A stretch of DNA of 64,000 nt from Geojedonia litorea (GCF_042654525.1 NZ_JBHSGP010000014.1:930001-994000); one strand, 5' to 3'; shown: positions 1 to 7,815, counted from the stretch's first letter. Notes: generated by a model from the letters alone, not told the origin. Numbers and translations are program-made.

Positions 1-1825
1 CTATAGGAAATGCAGTCCATTCTAAATTAGGGTCAAAAGCATTTGATCCATTATAATCGCCATACTGAATAGTACTTTTTCTAATAAGCGTCCGGTTTAA
101 AGTACTACTACTACCGCCTGTCCATTCAGTGCCTGGATTAAATCCAATTTGGCCAATCACATCAACTTTAACACCTGATTTCACTAAAGCAATAGCATCA
201 TTCCCATTAAAATTAATGCTTCCAGATTGAGCGTCACTTATGCTTATTATGGAAGCATTGGCTCCGGTATGACAAATTACGAATGTTTCACCACTGGCTA
301 TTATTCCTGTTAAGTTAATAGTTGAACTAGCAGAACTGCTACCATTTGCATAAATTTCAATAGTATAATTACCAGTTAATGTTATTGCAGAACTAGTGGG
401 GTTATAAATTTCTAAACATTTATTATTGCCAGATCCTTCAACATATTCAGAAAAAAACAATTCTGAACATGGAGTGGGTGTTACATTCAAAATTCCTGAT
501 ATATAAGTAGTTCCATCCCATTCGCCTCCTGAACTCCCATTAGATAATATACCTCCATATGTGTATGAACCACTGTTGAGCTTAAACCTTGTCGCGTAGT
601 AATAAGTTCCAACTTGAGGTAATAAAGATCCAATGTCAACATAATATTCATCATTCTGGTTTGAGTTGCAGTCCAAACACAACGGATTATAACCTGCAAC
701 TACCCAATTTGTCCACGTACTCGGGTGGGTATTTGAAGTACTATAACCAACCCAGGCCGAAATACCTGGTGCTTGACCAAGCCCTGGTGTTAACCCTGCT
801 TCATAAACTTGCCCAAAAACATCAAAAATGCTACCTAAAGTGATGGTGCCAATTTCTGGAAATTGAAGATTAAAAAAATCAAGTGTATCATCATTAACAA
901 TTAATTGTACAGAATTGTTATTCCAAATGCCACCACTACCGCCGTAAGTATAGGCACATCCATTTAATTGAAATCTACTCGCATAATAGTATGTTCCTGG
1001 GATTAAAGCTGAACCTATTTCAGCCATATATTCGTCATTATTACCTCCTATATCATTATATGTGGCCAGAACCCAAGTCCACCCAGAATCAATATTTGGA
1101 TTGTTATTGGCGGTGTTGTAACCTATCCAGCACTGAATTCCGGCGCCTTGTGAATTTGGTGTATCGGTCACAGAAGGTTCATAAACTTGTGCGTAGACAT
1201 TAAAGCTGTCACCAACTGTTATAGATTGAGGTGATGAAGTGGGAAATTGTATATTACCATAGCTTACTTCTTCGGTGCAATAAACAACACCATTAAAAGT
1301 AAAATCGTTAATGCTGAAAGTGCCGTTAGATGCACTTGCTCCCCACCCATAAAATCTAAATGTAATTGAAGACGTTACATTTTGATAATTTACAGATGAA
1401 AGGTCAATAGTTGTTCCTGATGCGATTGGAGCACCGATGTCAGAAATAAATCCATCCAAACTGCTTCTAAAAGCAAAATAAGTCGGCCCAGATGCAGATG
1501 CCTGACCTGTATAAACAAAACTTATAAAATCAATTTCATATCCAGCAATTGGTGTTAAAGTAAATTCAAAGTACGCTATTAGATCTATTGAGCCTGTATT
1601 CCAACTATTGGCGTTATAGCGATCATTGGTGTTGACACCATTAATTCCAGCACCTCTTCCAATACCAGATACATTAATATTAGCATCAACTAATTGTCCA
1701 ATAGTATAAGGGTTGTCTGAATTTGGATTGATTCCTGAGATGGGGTTGGTAAAAATACTTTGGCTATATCCTATACTCGGGATATAAATGAAGAAAAAAA
1801 CAATGAGGGATTGTTTTTTATTCAT
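1..1825 (-). CDS. Secreted protein with tandem beta domains and a lamin-tail domain (partial, runs off left edge)
   Basis: An open frame runs from an ATG at 1825-1823 to the left edge, so about 608 codons are visible and the C-terminus is missing. Residues 1-22 are a signal peptide (MNKKQSL, hydrophobic core, ending GYSQ). An N-terminal beta-rich domain (about 25-180) is followed by two tandem related domains (about 187-307 and 310-445). Both carry an IQFP/LQFP opening, a VYAQVYE/VFGQVYE strand, an IGY/VGY strand, NDEY, and GTYYYA[ST]RF. From about 453 comes a lamin-tail-like domain (LFFSEYVEGSG, CLEIYNPT, NDAIALV, DVIGQIG). In Bacteroidota this domain is common on secreted nucleases and phosphoesterases, so a nuclease or other hydrolase domain may lie beyond the edge. 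That last point is inference only. Confidence 0.8.
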   Translation of the reverse strand, partial: MNKKQSLIVFFFIYIPSIGYSQSIFTNPISGINPNSDNPYTIGQLVDANINVSGIGRGAGINGVNTNDRYNANSWNTGSIDLIAYFEFTLTPIAGYEIDFISFVYTGQASASGPTYFAFRSSLDGFISDIGAPIASGTTIDLSSVNYQNVTSSITFRFYGWGASASNGTFSINDFTFNGVVYCTEEVSYGNIQFPTSSPQSITVGDSFNVYAQVYEPSVTDTPNSQGAGIQCWIGYNTANNNPNIDSGWTWVLATYNDIGGNNDEYMAEIGSALIPGTYYYASRFQLNGCAYTYGGSGGIWNNNSVQLIVNDDTLDFFNLQFPEIGTITLGSIFDVFGQVYEAGLTPGLGQAPGISAWVGYSTSNTHPSTWTNWVVAGYNPLCLDCNSNQNDEYYVDIGSLLPQVGTYYYATRFKLNSGSYTYGGILSNGSSGGEWDGTTYISGILNVTPTPCSELFFSEYVEGSGNNKCLEIYNPTSSAITLTGNYTIEIYANGSSSASSTINLTGIIASGETFVICHTGANASIISISDAQSGSINFNGNDAIALVKSGVKVDVIGQIGFNPGTEWTGGSSSTLNRTLIRKSTIQYGDYNGSNAFDPNLEWTAFPI

Positions 1826-1933
1826 AAACTAATTAATAATTTAGAAAAATGGCTGAAACTATAAATTAAATCTCCTAACAGTTAGTAGTTTATAAAACAT
1901 CACTCATTGGCAAATTGTTGTTACTTTTAATCC

Positions 1934-2407
1934 ATGAATCAAAAGCAAACATATACACTAGATGAGGCCAAAAAAAAGCTTGAGATCTATTGTGTATACC
2001 AAGAACGTTGTCATAAAGAAGTTAGGCAAAAGCTAAAACAAATGCATATGATTCCCGAAGCCATAGATGCCGTTATTGTTCATCTACTGGAGCATAACTT
2101 TCTCAATGAAGAACGTTTTGCCAAAGCATTTGTTAGAGGTAAGTTTAACATAAAGAAGTGGGGTAGGCGTCGTTTAACTCTAGAATTAAAGCAAAAAGAC
2201 ATTTCCAAATATAATATAAATATTGGTTTGAAGGAGATTGAAGAAAGTACGTACATCGACACTTTTAATACTTTAGCCGAAAAAAAAGCAAGTTCAATTA
2301 AAGAAACAAACGTTTTTAAGAAAAAAAAGAAGTTAGCAGACTATTTACTCTACAGAGGTTGGGAAACTCATTTGGTCTATGACAAGGTCAATGAGCTTAT
2401 TAAATAG
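1934..2407 (+). CDS. recX: Regulatory protein RecX
   Basis: 157 residues, the normal size for RecX, which binds RecA filaments and modulates recombination. The protein is all-helical with the family pattern: an N-terminal LEIYCVYQERCHKEVRQKL segment, then the signature LNEERFAKAFVRGKF (about residues 56-70) followed by KKWGRRRLTLELKQK, and a C-terminal LADYLLYRGW repeat. The ATG at 1934 has no Shine-Dalgarno sequence; a near-consensus -7 box (TACTTTTA, 1922-1929) lies directly before it. The 3' end overlaps the convergent cupin gene by 8 bases with no terminator between them. No recA is in this window. Confidence 0.9.
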   Translation: MNQKQTYTLDEAKKKLEIYCVYQERCHKEVRQKLKQMHMIPEAIDAVIVHLLEHNFLNEERFAKAFVRGKFNIKKWGRRRLTLELKQKDISKYNINIGLKEIEESTYIDTFNTLAEKKASSIKETNVFKKKKKLADYLLYRGWETHLVYDKVNELIK

Positions 2408-3266
2408 TCACTTTTTTATGGGTTCTAATAATGGCTTGTTCGTTTTTATAATCAATCCAGTTTTGCCCTTTTATGCGACGCATCATATTATCAAAATGGC
2501 GCATTACAAAAATATTGTAGATAGCCTTGCTTAAGTTTTTTGGACGTCTTGCAATTGCTCTTAAGCTCATCGAAAACCCAGGAGTAAGGTATTTCATGTA
2601 ATGCCAATAACCTTCGGGCATGTAAAGCACTTCTCCATGCTTTAAGGTTGTGCTATAGCCTTGAGCTAGCTTTAAGGCAGGCCATTTTTCAAAATCAGGA
2701 TTAGAAAAATCAATGTCTTCCCTAGTGATTAGCGAATGTGGGACTTTGTATAAAAAGTCGTTCTGTTTTTGATCAAATAGGATAATTTGCTTTTTTCCTT
2801 CAAAATGAAAATGAAAAATATTAGCCAAATCAATATCATAGTGCATAAAAGTGTGCGAATCTCTTCCACCAAAAAATAACATGGGTAGACCTTTTAGGAG
2901 TTTAAGGCCAAAATCAGGATAGGTAAAATCATTTTGAAGTTGCGGCACTTCCTTTAAAATATTCCAAAGAAAAATGCGATATTTTGTGGGTTCTGTTTTA
3001 AGCAAATCAACATAATCTGCCATCTTCATTTTGAAATGTGGTTCGTTAAAACCGTCTTTGTAGTCAACAGGTCTATCATCGTAGAGTGGAACAATCTTAT
3101 CTCCGGCAACCGCCTTCATATAATCTAAATTCCACTTGCTATAGGCGGGCCAGTCTTCAATATAGCGTTCAATGACCACAGGTTTTTGAGGTTTATAGTA
3201 GTGCGCTATAAAGTCTTCTTTTGTAATGGTTTTAACCCGAGGAATATCAATGAGGTTCAATGCCAA
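2400..3266 (-). CDS. Cupin-like JmjC-type Fe(II)/2-oxoglutarate dioxygenase family protein
   Basis: 288 residues with a cupin_8/JmjC-like fold. The iron triad is visible as H142 and D144 (MHYDID) and H222 (EGYWHYM), and a KxxILF strand follows the first metal motif, where 2-oxoglutarate enzymes place their cosubstrate lysine. Family members hydroxylate protein side chains or small molecules; the substrate here is unknown. The frame opens with TTG (3266-3264), because the expected N-terminus LNLIDIPRV begins there and no suitable ATG exists. A perfect -7 box (3287-3294) lies 20 bases upstream. The gene follows bioB on the same strand with its own promoter, so a role in biotin synthesis is not implied. 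Confidence 0.75.
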   Translation of the reverse strand: MALNLIDIPRVKTITKEDFIAHYYKPQKPVVIERYIEDWPAYSKWNLDYMKAVAGDKIVPLYDDRPVDYKDGFNEPHFKMKMADYVDLLKTEPTKYRIFLWNILKEVPQLQNDFTYPDFGLKLLKGLPMLFFGGRDSHTFMHYDIDLANIFHFHFEGKKQIILFDQKQNDFLYKVPHSLITREDIDFSNPDFEKWPALKLAQGYSTTLKHGEVLYMPEGYWHYMKYLTPGFSMSLRAIARRPKNLSKAIYNIFVMRHFDNMMRRIKGQNWIDYKNEQAIIRTHKKVTI

Positions 3267-3286
3267 CTGCCTAAAAATTTAAGTGC

Positions 3287-3294
3287 CAAAGTTA
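3287..3294 (-). promoter_or_regulatory. -7 promoter box of the cupin-like gene
   Basis: Read on the minus strand this is TAACTTTG, a perfect match to the Bacteroidota -7 consensus TAnnTTTG. A TTTT in the -33 position is a partial match. The predicted transcript has a leader of about 16 bases before the TTG start. Confidence 0.5.
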
Positions 3295-3364
3295 TGAAAA
3301 CGTTACTAATTTTAAAATAGTATTGAGCAACCAAATAGGTGGCTATAAAAAGCAAAGTTAAATC

Positions 3365-4459
3365 CTATTTTATTGCTTTAGCCTTTACTTTCGCTACTTC
3401 ATTTCGCTCAATTTTATGTTCTGGGCGCGACCATTTAGGTTTTTCGCCCAAAGCTTGATATTGAGAATTTGAAGCTTCAACAGTTTGTGGCTGCATTTTC
3501 TTGATAAACGGTTTTTGAGGATTTAATCCTAGAAGTTTAAACATTTCCATATCCTCATTCACATCAGGATTAGGTGTGGTTAGTAGTTTGTCTCCTGCAA
3601 AAATAGAATTGGCTCCAGCGAAAAAGCATAAAGCTTGTCCTTCACGAGACATTTCAGTACGTCCAGCGCTCAATCGCACTTGAGTTTCGGGCATCACTAT
3701 TCGGGTTGTTGCTACCATACGTACCATCTCCCAGATGGATACGGGTTTTTGATCTTCTAGAGGTGTACCTTCAACTGCAACCAAAGCGTTAATTGGCACC
3801 GATTCGGGCTGCGGATTCAAAGTAGATAGTGCCACTAACATTCCAGCGCGATCCTCAATGGCTTCACCCATTCCAATAATTCCTCCTGAACAAACAGTAA
3901 CGTTAGTTTTTCGAACATTGTCTATAGTTTGAAGTCGGTCTTCAAAACCTCTTGTAGAAATAACTTCTTTATAGTATTCTTCTGATGAATCTAAATTATG
4001 GTTGTAAGCATATAAACCAGCCTCTGCTAAACGCTTGGCCTGATTTTCAGTAATCATACCTAATGTGCAACATACCTCCATATCGAGTTTGTTAATGGTT
4101 CGTACCATTTCAAGCACCTGATCGAATTCTTCACCATCTTTTACATTACGCCAAGCAGCGCCCATACAAACGCGAGAGCTTCCAGATGATTTGGCCCGTA
4201 AAGCTTGTGCTTTTACTTGTTGTACACTCATTAAATCGTTGCCTTCAACATTAGTGTGATAACGAGCGGCTTGAGGGCAATAACCGCAATCTTCAGGGCA
4301 ACCTCCAGTTTTTATGGATAATAATGTTGACACTTGAACGGTATTCGGATCATGGTGCAAACGATGAATTGAAGCCGCATCATAAAGCAACTCCATTAAT
4401 GGTTTGTTATAAATAGTTAAGATTTCTTCTTTGGTCCAGTTATGTCTTATTTCGCTCAT
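3365..4459 (-). CDS. bioB: Biotin synthase
   Basis: 364 residues, a radical-SAM enzyme that inserts sulfur into dethiobiotin as the last step of biotin synthesis. The SAM [4Fe-4S] cysteines are C54, C58 and C61 (CPEDCGYC). Candidate ligands of the sacrificial [2Fe-2S] cluster are C98, C130 or C131, C190 and R262 (VRLSAGR), matching the spacing of the E. coli enzyme. YNHNLDSS and CSGGIIGMGE are typical motifs. The C-terminus is about 20 residues longer than in E. coli, ending in a Lys-rich tail. The gene follows the ketoacyl synthase by 71 bases and has its own full promoter in that gap, placed so that the mRNA should begin at or next to the ATG. Confidence 0.97.
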   Translation of the reverse strand: MSEIRHNWTKEEILTIYNKPLMELLYDAASIHRLHHDPNTVQVSTLLSIKTGGCPEDCGYCPQAARYHTNVEGNDLMSVQQVKAQALRAKSSGSSRVCMGAAWRNVKDGEEFDQVLEMVRTINKLDMEVCCTLGMITENQAKRLAEAGLYAYNHNLDSSEEYYKEVISTRGFEDRLQTIDNVRKTNVTVCSGGIIGMGEAIEDRAGMLVALSTLNPQPESVPINALVAVEGTPLEDQKPVSIWEMVRMVATTRIVMPETQVRLSAGRTEMSREGQALCFFAGANSIFAGDKLLTTPNPDVNEDMEMFKLLGLNPQKPFIKKMQPQTVEASNSQYQALGEKPKWSRPEHKIERNEVAKVKAKAIK

Positions 4460-4463
4460 AATT

Positions 4464-4496
4464 CAAAAATAATGTAATAAATAATCAAAATTCAAA
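4464..4496 (-). promoter_or_regulatory. bioB promoter (near-leaderless)
   Basis: On the minus strand TTTG (4496-4493), 21 bases, then TATTTTTG (4471-4464): both boxes match the Bacteroidota sigma-A consensus exactly. Only four bases (AATT) separate the -7 box from the bioB ATG at 4459, so initiation at the usual distance falls at about 4460 and leaves essentially no leader. Confidence 0.7.
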
Positions 4497-4530
4497 TTCT
4501 AAATTCCAAATTTTAAGTTCTTTTCAACAA

Positions 4531-5688
4531 TCAACATCTAGAGATTAGGATTGAAACAGCGTTTCCTCCAAATCCTACAGCATTAACCATGATATGGTTT
4601 AATTGTTTAGGGCTGCTTTGATTTAAAAAAGGGGACTGTATAAACTCTTGATGTTTTAGCATTAAAATAGCCATTTCAACACTCAACATACCACTTGCGC
4701 CAAAGGTATGACCTAATTTCCATTTATTGTTAGTCAATAAAGGATGATTATTCCCGAACACCTTTTTTATTGCTTTTAATTCGGCTAAATCACCTTTAAC
4801 TGTACCTGGAGTATGTGTAACAATGACATCAATCTCGTCGGGATTAAAAGTCCCTAACGCCATACGCATTGAACGTTGAAAACATTTTGCATCGGTTGAT
4901 AACGACACATTATGTTCTAAAACTTCCGTTGCATAGCCAATACCCGAAACCAATGCTAACGCATTTGCTTTATTGCCTGGTTCTAAACAGGCCATAGCTG
5001 CTCCTTCACCCAAGATCATTGTGTTTTTAGTTTTATTAAAATCTAATGCACGACATGGATAACGATTGTTATCATTTATTAAGTTTTTGTTAGCATAGAT
5101 TTTTAAAGCTTGCATCTGCGCAATTGTAAAGGGTGTTAAGGGAGCTTCACTACCGCCGACCAAAAACTTTTTGCTCATTCCAGAATTTATCCACGCTATA
5201 CCATTAAGCATAGCATGCAATGCTGTTGAACAGGTTATTGAATGTGAAATTTCTGGGCCTTGGGTTTGTAAATCATGAGCTAGCCATGATGAAATATTTC
5301 CGAGTGTGGTAGTTGGCGAACTCAAGGTTTCACTTTTGCCACGAGTTAAAAAATCTTCGTGATAGGTTTCAAAAAGTTGAGTTGCACCACGTGACGATCC
5401 AATATTAATACCGAAATTATCATGTTTTGACCACCCCGCTTGTTTTATAGCTTTTCTTGCTGCGTAAATAGCAAATAAAACAGAGTCATCCAATGATTTA
5501 TAACTATGTTCTGAATTTCTTAAATCTTCAATATGCTTCTTACAATGGTCTGCAAGAGATGATACATAGACGCCATGTTTTTCTTCAAAAAAATGATCTT
5601 TCTTTTGGTAATTAACCCAAGTGCTTTCTATGGTATTTCCCAATGTAGAAATTGAAGAAATTGCGGTAATTGAAATTGGTTGTTGCAA
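4531..5688 (-). CDS. Beta-ketoacyl synthase family protein of the biotin region
   Basis: 385 residues from the TTG at 5688-5686. The KAS I/II catalytic triad is complete: C153 (SITCSTALHAM), H292 (VTHTPGT) and H327 (KLGHTFGASG), so it should condense acyl thioesters with malonyl-ACP. The open frame extends 20 codons further to an ATG at 5748, but that extension lies upstream of and across a consensus promoter (5706-5735), and KAS alignments begin at ISITAIS; TTG at 5688 is therefore the likely start. The protein is shorter than housekeeping FabF (about 410 residues). Its place between bioA and bioB suggests a role in making the pimeloyl chain, but that is inference; a specialised lipid role is possible. 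Confidence 0.85.
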   Translation of the reverse strand: MQQPISITAISSISTLGNTIESTWVNYQKKDHFFEEKHGVYVSSLADHCKKHIEDLRNSEHSYKSLDDSVLFAIYAARKAIKQAGWSKHDNFGINIGSSRGATQLFETYHEDFLTRGKSETLSSPTTTLGNISSWLAHDLQTQGPEISHSITCSTALHAMLNGIAWINSGMSKKFLVGGSEAPLTPFTIAQMQALKIYANKNLINDNNRYPCRALDFNKTKNTMILGEGAAMACLEPGNKANALALVSGIGYATEVLEHNVSLSTDAKCFQRSMRMALGTFNPDEIDVIVTHTPGTVKGDLAELKAIKKVFGNNHPLLTNNKWKLGHTFGASGMLSVEMAILMLKHQEFIQSPFLNQSSPKQLNHIMVNAVGFGGNAVSILISRC

Positions 5689-5705
5689 GACTTTAAAGCT
5701 TTTGG

Positions 5706-5735
5706 CAAATGTAAGTTTTCTTAAAATGTAACAAA
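5706..5735 (-). promoter_or_regulatory. Promoter of the ketoacyl synthase-bioB segment
   Basis: On the minus strand TTTG (5735-5732), 18 bases, then TACATTTG (5713-5706), both exact matches to the Bacteroidota promoter. Predicted initiation is near 5702, about 14 bases before the TTG at 5688. The ATG at 5748 lies upstream of this promoter and would not be on this transcript. Confidence 0.65.
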
Positions 5736-5778
5736 AGCAAGACCCCAAATACTTATCTTTAAATTATAGAAAATTAAT

Positions 5779-6210
5779 ATGGAAGAAGTAAGACAGAAAA
5801 GTTGGTTTGGCAGAAATTGGCTGTGGGTTGTGCCAATTAGTGGATGCTTAATGGTCATTCTACTAATCGTTTTCGGGATTGGAGCAGCTATTTTTGGAGT
5901 TACTAAAGTGCTCAAAAATTCTAGCCCATATACTTATGCTTTTGAATTAGCAGAAGAAAATGAAAATGTAAAATATAGCTTGGGAAAACCTATAGTTACC
6001 GATGGTGTTATGAGCGGGAGCATAAACATAAACAATGACCATGGCGAAGTCGATTTTAGGATACCAATTAAAGGGTCAAAACGAAAAGGGACAATTATAG
6101 TCGTGGGTGAAAAATACGACGGAATATGGACTTATGAAAAGTTATATGTTCTTATTAAAGAAACCAATGAAGAAATTAATTTGCTTGATAAATCTCTAGA
6201 AGGTTTCTAG
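5779..6210 (+). CDS. Coa1-like single-pass membrane protein
   Basis: 143 residues. A short cytoplasmic N-terminus with the motif WFGRNWLWVVP is followed by one transmembrane helix (about residues 17-42) and an extracytoplasmic domain (about 50-143) with GVMSGSININNDHGEVDF and KGTIIVVGEKYDG. Similar proteins in Flavobacteriia are named after the mitochondrial cytochrome-oxidase assembly factor Coa1/Tim21; the family link is from memory and its bacterial function is not established. It is a lone plus-strand gene inside the biotin region: its start faces the ketoacyl synthase, and its end overlaps the convergent bioA by 15 bases. A weak -7 box (TATCTTTA) lies at 5754-5761. Confidence 0.65.
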   Translation: MEEVRQKSWFGRNWLWVVPISGCLMVILLIVFGIGAAIFGVTKVLKNSSPYTYAFELAEENENVKYSLGKPIVTDGVMSGSININNDHGEVDFRIPIKGSKRKGTIIVVGEKYDGIWTYEKLYVLIKETNEEINLLDKSLEGF

Positions 6211-7461
6211 TGCGTCTTCGATGGTAGCATATACTTTTGCTAATTGTTGATCTGTTATTACATATGGCGCTTGAATATAAATAGTGTTCCCTAATGGGCG
6301 CAAGAACACCCCACGTTCCATAAAAAAATCAAACAATTGGTCTCTTAAATTTCCGTAGCGCTCCATTTCATTATTCAAATCTAAAGCATATATAATTCCC
6401 ATTTGCCTAGTGGATTTTACTTTAGGATGATTTTTAATACGGTCGTTAAATTTTATATGTGAATCAGAGATGCGTTTTATATTGTTTCGCATTGCTTCAG
6501 ATTGCAATAACTCAATTCCGGCTAAAGCAGCAGAACAAGCAATAGGATTGGCCGAATAGGTATGCCCATGAAAAAACCCTTTGCTGATGTCATCACTATA
6601 AAAGACATCATAGATAGCTTGTGTACAGGTAGTAATTGCCATAGGGACTAATCCAGCAGTTAAAGCCTTACTCAAACATATAATATCTGGTTTGGTATGT
6701 ATTTGGTCTGAAGCAAAAAAAGTTCCGGTTTTTCCAAAACCAGTCATAACTTCATCAGCAATAGTTACAATGCCATGTGTTTTAAAAAACTGAAGCAATT
6801 CATTTAAACCTTGGCTACTGTGCATTTTCATGGCTGCAGCACCTTGCACTAAAGGTTCATAGACAAAACCTGCAACCGCATGATTTTCTACAATGGTTTT
6901 TAAAAGTTCTAAAATCTCATTATGATTGAAACCGTTTGGAGTAGGGATTCTTTTAACATTCAAAAAAAAGTCCTCAAAGGGTCCATTATATACTGAAAGG
7001 CCGGAAACACTCATCGAACCAAATGTGTCACCATGAAACCCATCTTCAAATGCTATTAAAGTATCTTTTTTGTTGCCTTGGTTGAAATGGTATTGTAGCG
7101 CCATTTTAATTCCAACTTCAACACTAGTTGAGCCATTATCACTAAAAAATATTTTATTTTGATTTTTTGGTAATATTTTAATGAGTTCTTCAGAAAGTTT
7201 AATGGCAGGTTCATGGGTAAAGCCACTAAAAACTACCTGATCTAAACTCTTCATTTGTGCTGAAACACGATTTATAATATAATCATTACAATGACCATAC
7301 ATGCAGGTATACCAAGAGGCTATAGCATCTATATAGATAGTTCCGTTTTCGTCAATAAGTTCACAACCTTTTGCGCTGGTGATGGCAATGGTTTCTGGGT
7401 GCAACTTATGCTGCGTCAAAGGATGCCATAAGTGTTTTTTATCTCGCTCTTTTAATGTCAT
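6196..7461 (-). CDS. bioA: Adenosylmethionine-8-amino-7-oxononanoate aminotransferase
   Basis: 421 residues, a class-III PLP aminotransferase that converts KAPA to DAPA using SAM as amino donor. The PLP lysine is K265 (CLSKALTAG), the pyridine-nitrogen aspartate is D236 (IADEVMTGFG), and WHPLTQ, DGSTS-like DNGSTSVE, and the GFHGDTFG motif are present. HGHTYSANP and the C-terminal RPLGNTIY are diagnostic of BioA rather than other class-III enzymes. The hairpin end of the GIY-YIG cassette stops only four bases before the ATG at 7461, so the cassette supplies the whole 5' flank of bioA. The 3' end overlaps the convergent Coa1-like gene. Confidence 0.95.
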   Translation of the reverse strand: MTLKERDKKHLWHPLTQHKLHPETIAITSAKGCELIDENGTIYIDAIASWYTCMYGHCNDYIINRVSAQMKSLDQVVFSGFTHEPAIKLSEELIKILPKNQNKIFFSDNGSTSVEVGIKMALQYHFNQGNKKDTLIAFEDGFHGDTFGSMSVSGLSVYNGPFEDFFLNVKRIPTPNGFNHNEILELLKTIVENHAVAGFVYEPLVQGAAAMKMHSSQGLNELLQFFKTHGIVTIADEVMTGFGKTGTFFASDQIHTKPDIICLSKALTAGLVPMAITTCTQAIYDVFYSDDISKGFFHGHTYSANPIACSAALAGIELLQSEAMRNNIKRISDSHIKFNDRIKNHPKVKSTRQMGIIYALDLNNEMERYGNLRDQLFDFFMERGVFLRPLGNTIYIQAPYVITDQQLAKVYATIEDALETF

Positions 7462-7465
7462 ATAT

Positions 7466-7493
7466 CGTCATGCTGAACTTGTTTCAGCATCTC
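7466..7493 (+). repeat. Left hairpin inverted repeat of the GIY-YIG cassette
   Basis: 28 bases starting CGTCATGCTGAAC. A 7-bp stem TGCTGAA/TTCAGCA encloses the loop CTTGT. It is the inverted partner of 7786-7813 and sits just upstream of the bioA start codon. Confidence 0.8.
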
Positions 7494-7499
7494 ATTATA

Positions 7500-7778
7500 T
7501 TAATAATCCAAAGTTTTTAAAGTAGGATTTATAGTTTTTATTAAATTTAATTTCCACTCTTTATGCCAATTTTTTAATTGTTTTTCTCTAGCTATAGCTT
7601 GTTCTATATCTGAAAATTCTTCAAAATATATCAAATCTTTTATATTGTACTTTTTTGTGAATTTAGAAGCATTTTCAATATGGTGCTCCTCAATTCGCTT
7701 TGAGAGATTCGCCGTGACACCAACATAAAATGTTGTTCTATAATTATTGGTTAATATATAAATATAGCTAGATTTCAT
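7500..7778 (-). CDS. Stand-alone GIY-YIG nuclease domain protein
   Basis: 92 residues, a single GIY-YIG domain of the small YhbQ/UPF0213 type. The motif elements are in order: YIYILTN (5-11), FYVGVT (17-22), the catalytic arginine R28 (LSKRIEEH), the metal-binding glutamate E65 (AIAREKQLKNW), and the C-terminal INPTL. No extra DNA-binding domain is visible. GIY-YIG domains cut single DNA strands; free-standing versions occur in homing enzymes, in repair and in proteins of unknown role. The gene sits between bioD and bioA on the same strand and is bounded by hairpin repeats, which suggests a mobile or selfish origin. All catalytic residues appear intact. Confidence 0.85.
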   Translation of the reverse strand: MKSSYIYILTNNYRTTFYVGVTANLSKRIEEHHIENASKFTKKYNIKDLIYFEEFSDIEQAIAREKQLKNWHKEWKLNLIKTINPTLKTLDY

Positions 7779-7785
7779 ATTTTAT

Positions 7786-7813
7786 GTGACCCTGAAACTA
7801 GTTCAGGGTGACG
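7786..7813 (-). repeat. Right hairpin inverted repeat of the GIY-YIG cassette
   Basis: 28 bases; the plus strand contains the stem CCCTGAA and TTCAGGG around ACTAG. Its reverse complement starts CGTCACCCTGAAC and aligns with 7466-7493, with the outer stem pairs changed on both sides so that pairing is kept. Confidence 0.8.
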
Positions 7814-7815
7814 AC

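Larger units (their letters stand above)
7466..7813 (-). mobile_element. 348-bp GIY-YIG cassette with inverted hairpin termini
   Basis: A compact unit: 28-base hairpin repeat (7466-7493), GIY-YIG gene (7500-7778), and an inverted copy of the hairpin repeat (7786-7813). It begins 4 bases upstream of the bioA start and ends 2 bases from the bioD stop, so it fills the bioD-bioA junction with no other sequence. The two ends align at 22 of 28 positions when one is reverse-complemented, and two stem positions differ by compensatory pairs (TG:CA against CC:GG). No transposase is present and I could not identify a target-site duplication. The mobile nature is inferred from this architecture. Confidence 0.6.

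Noticed and set aside
5689..5748. N-terminal extension of the ketoacyl synthase
   Set aside because: It includes a consensus promoter and has no counterpart in KAS alignments, so it is not counted as coding.
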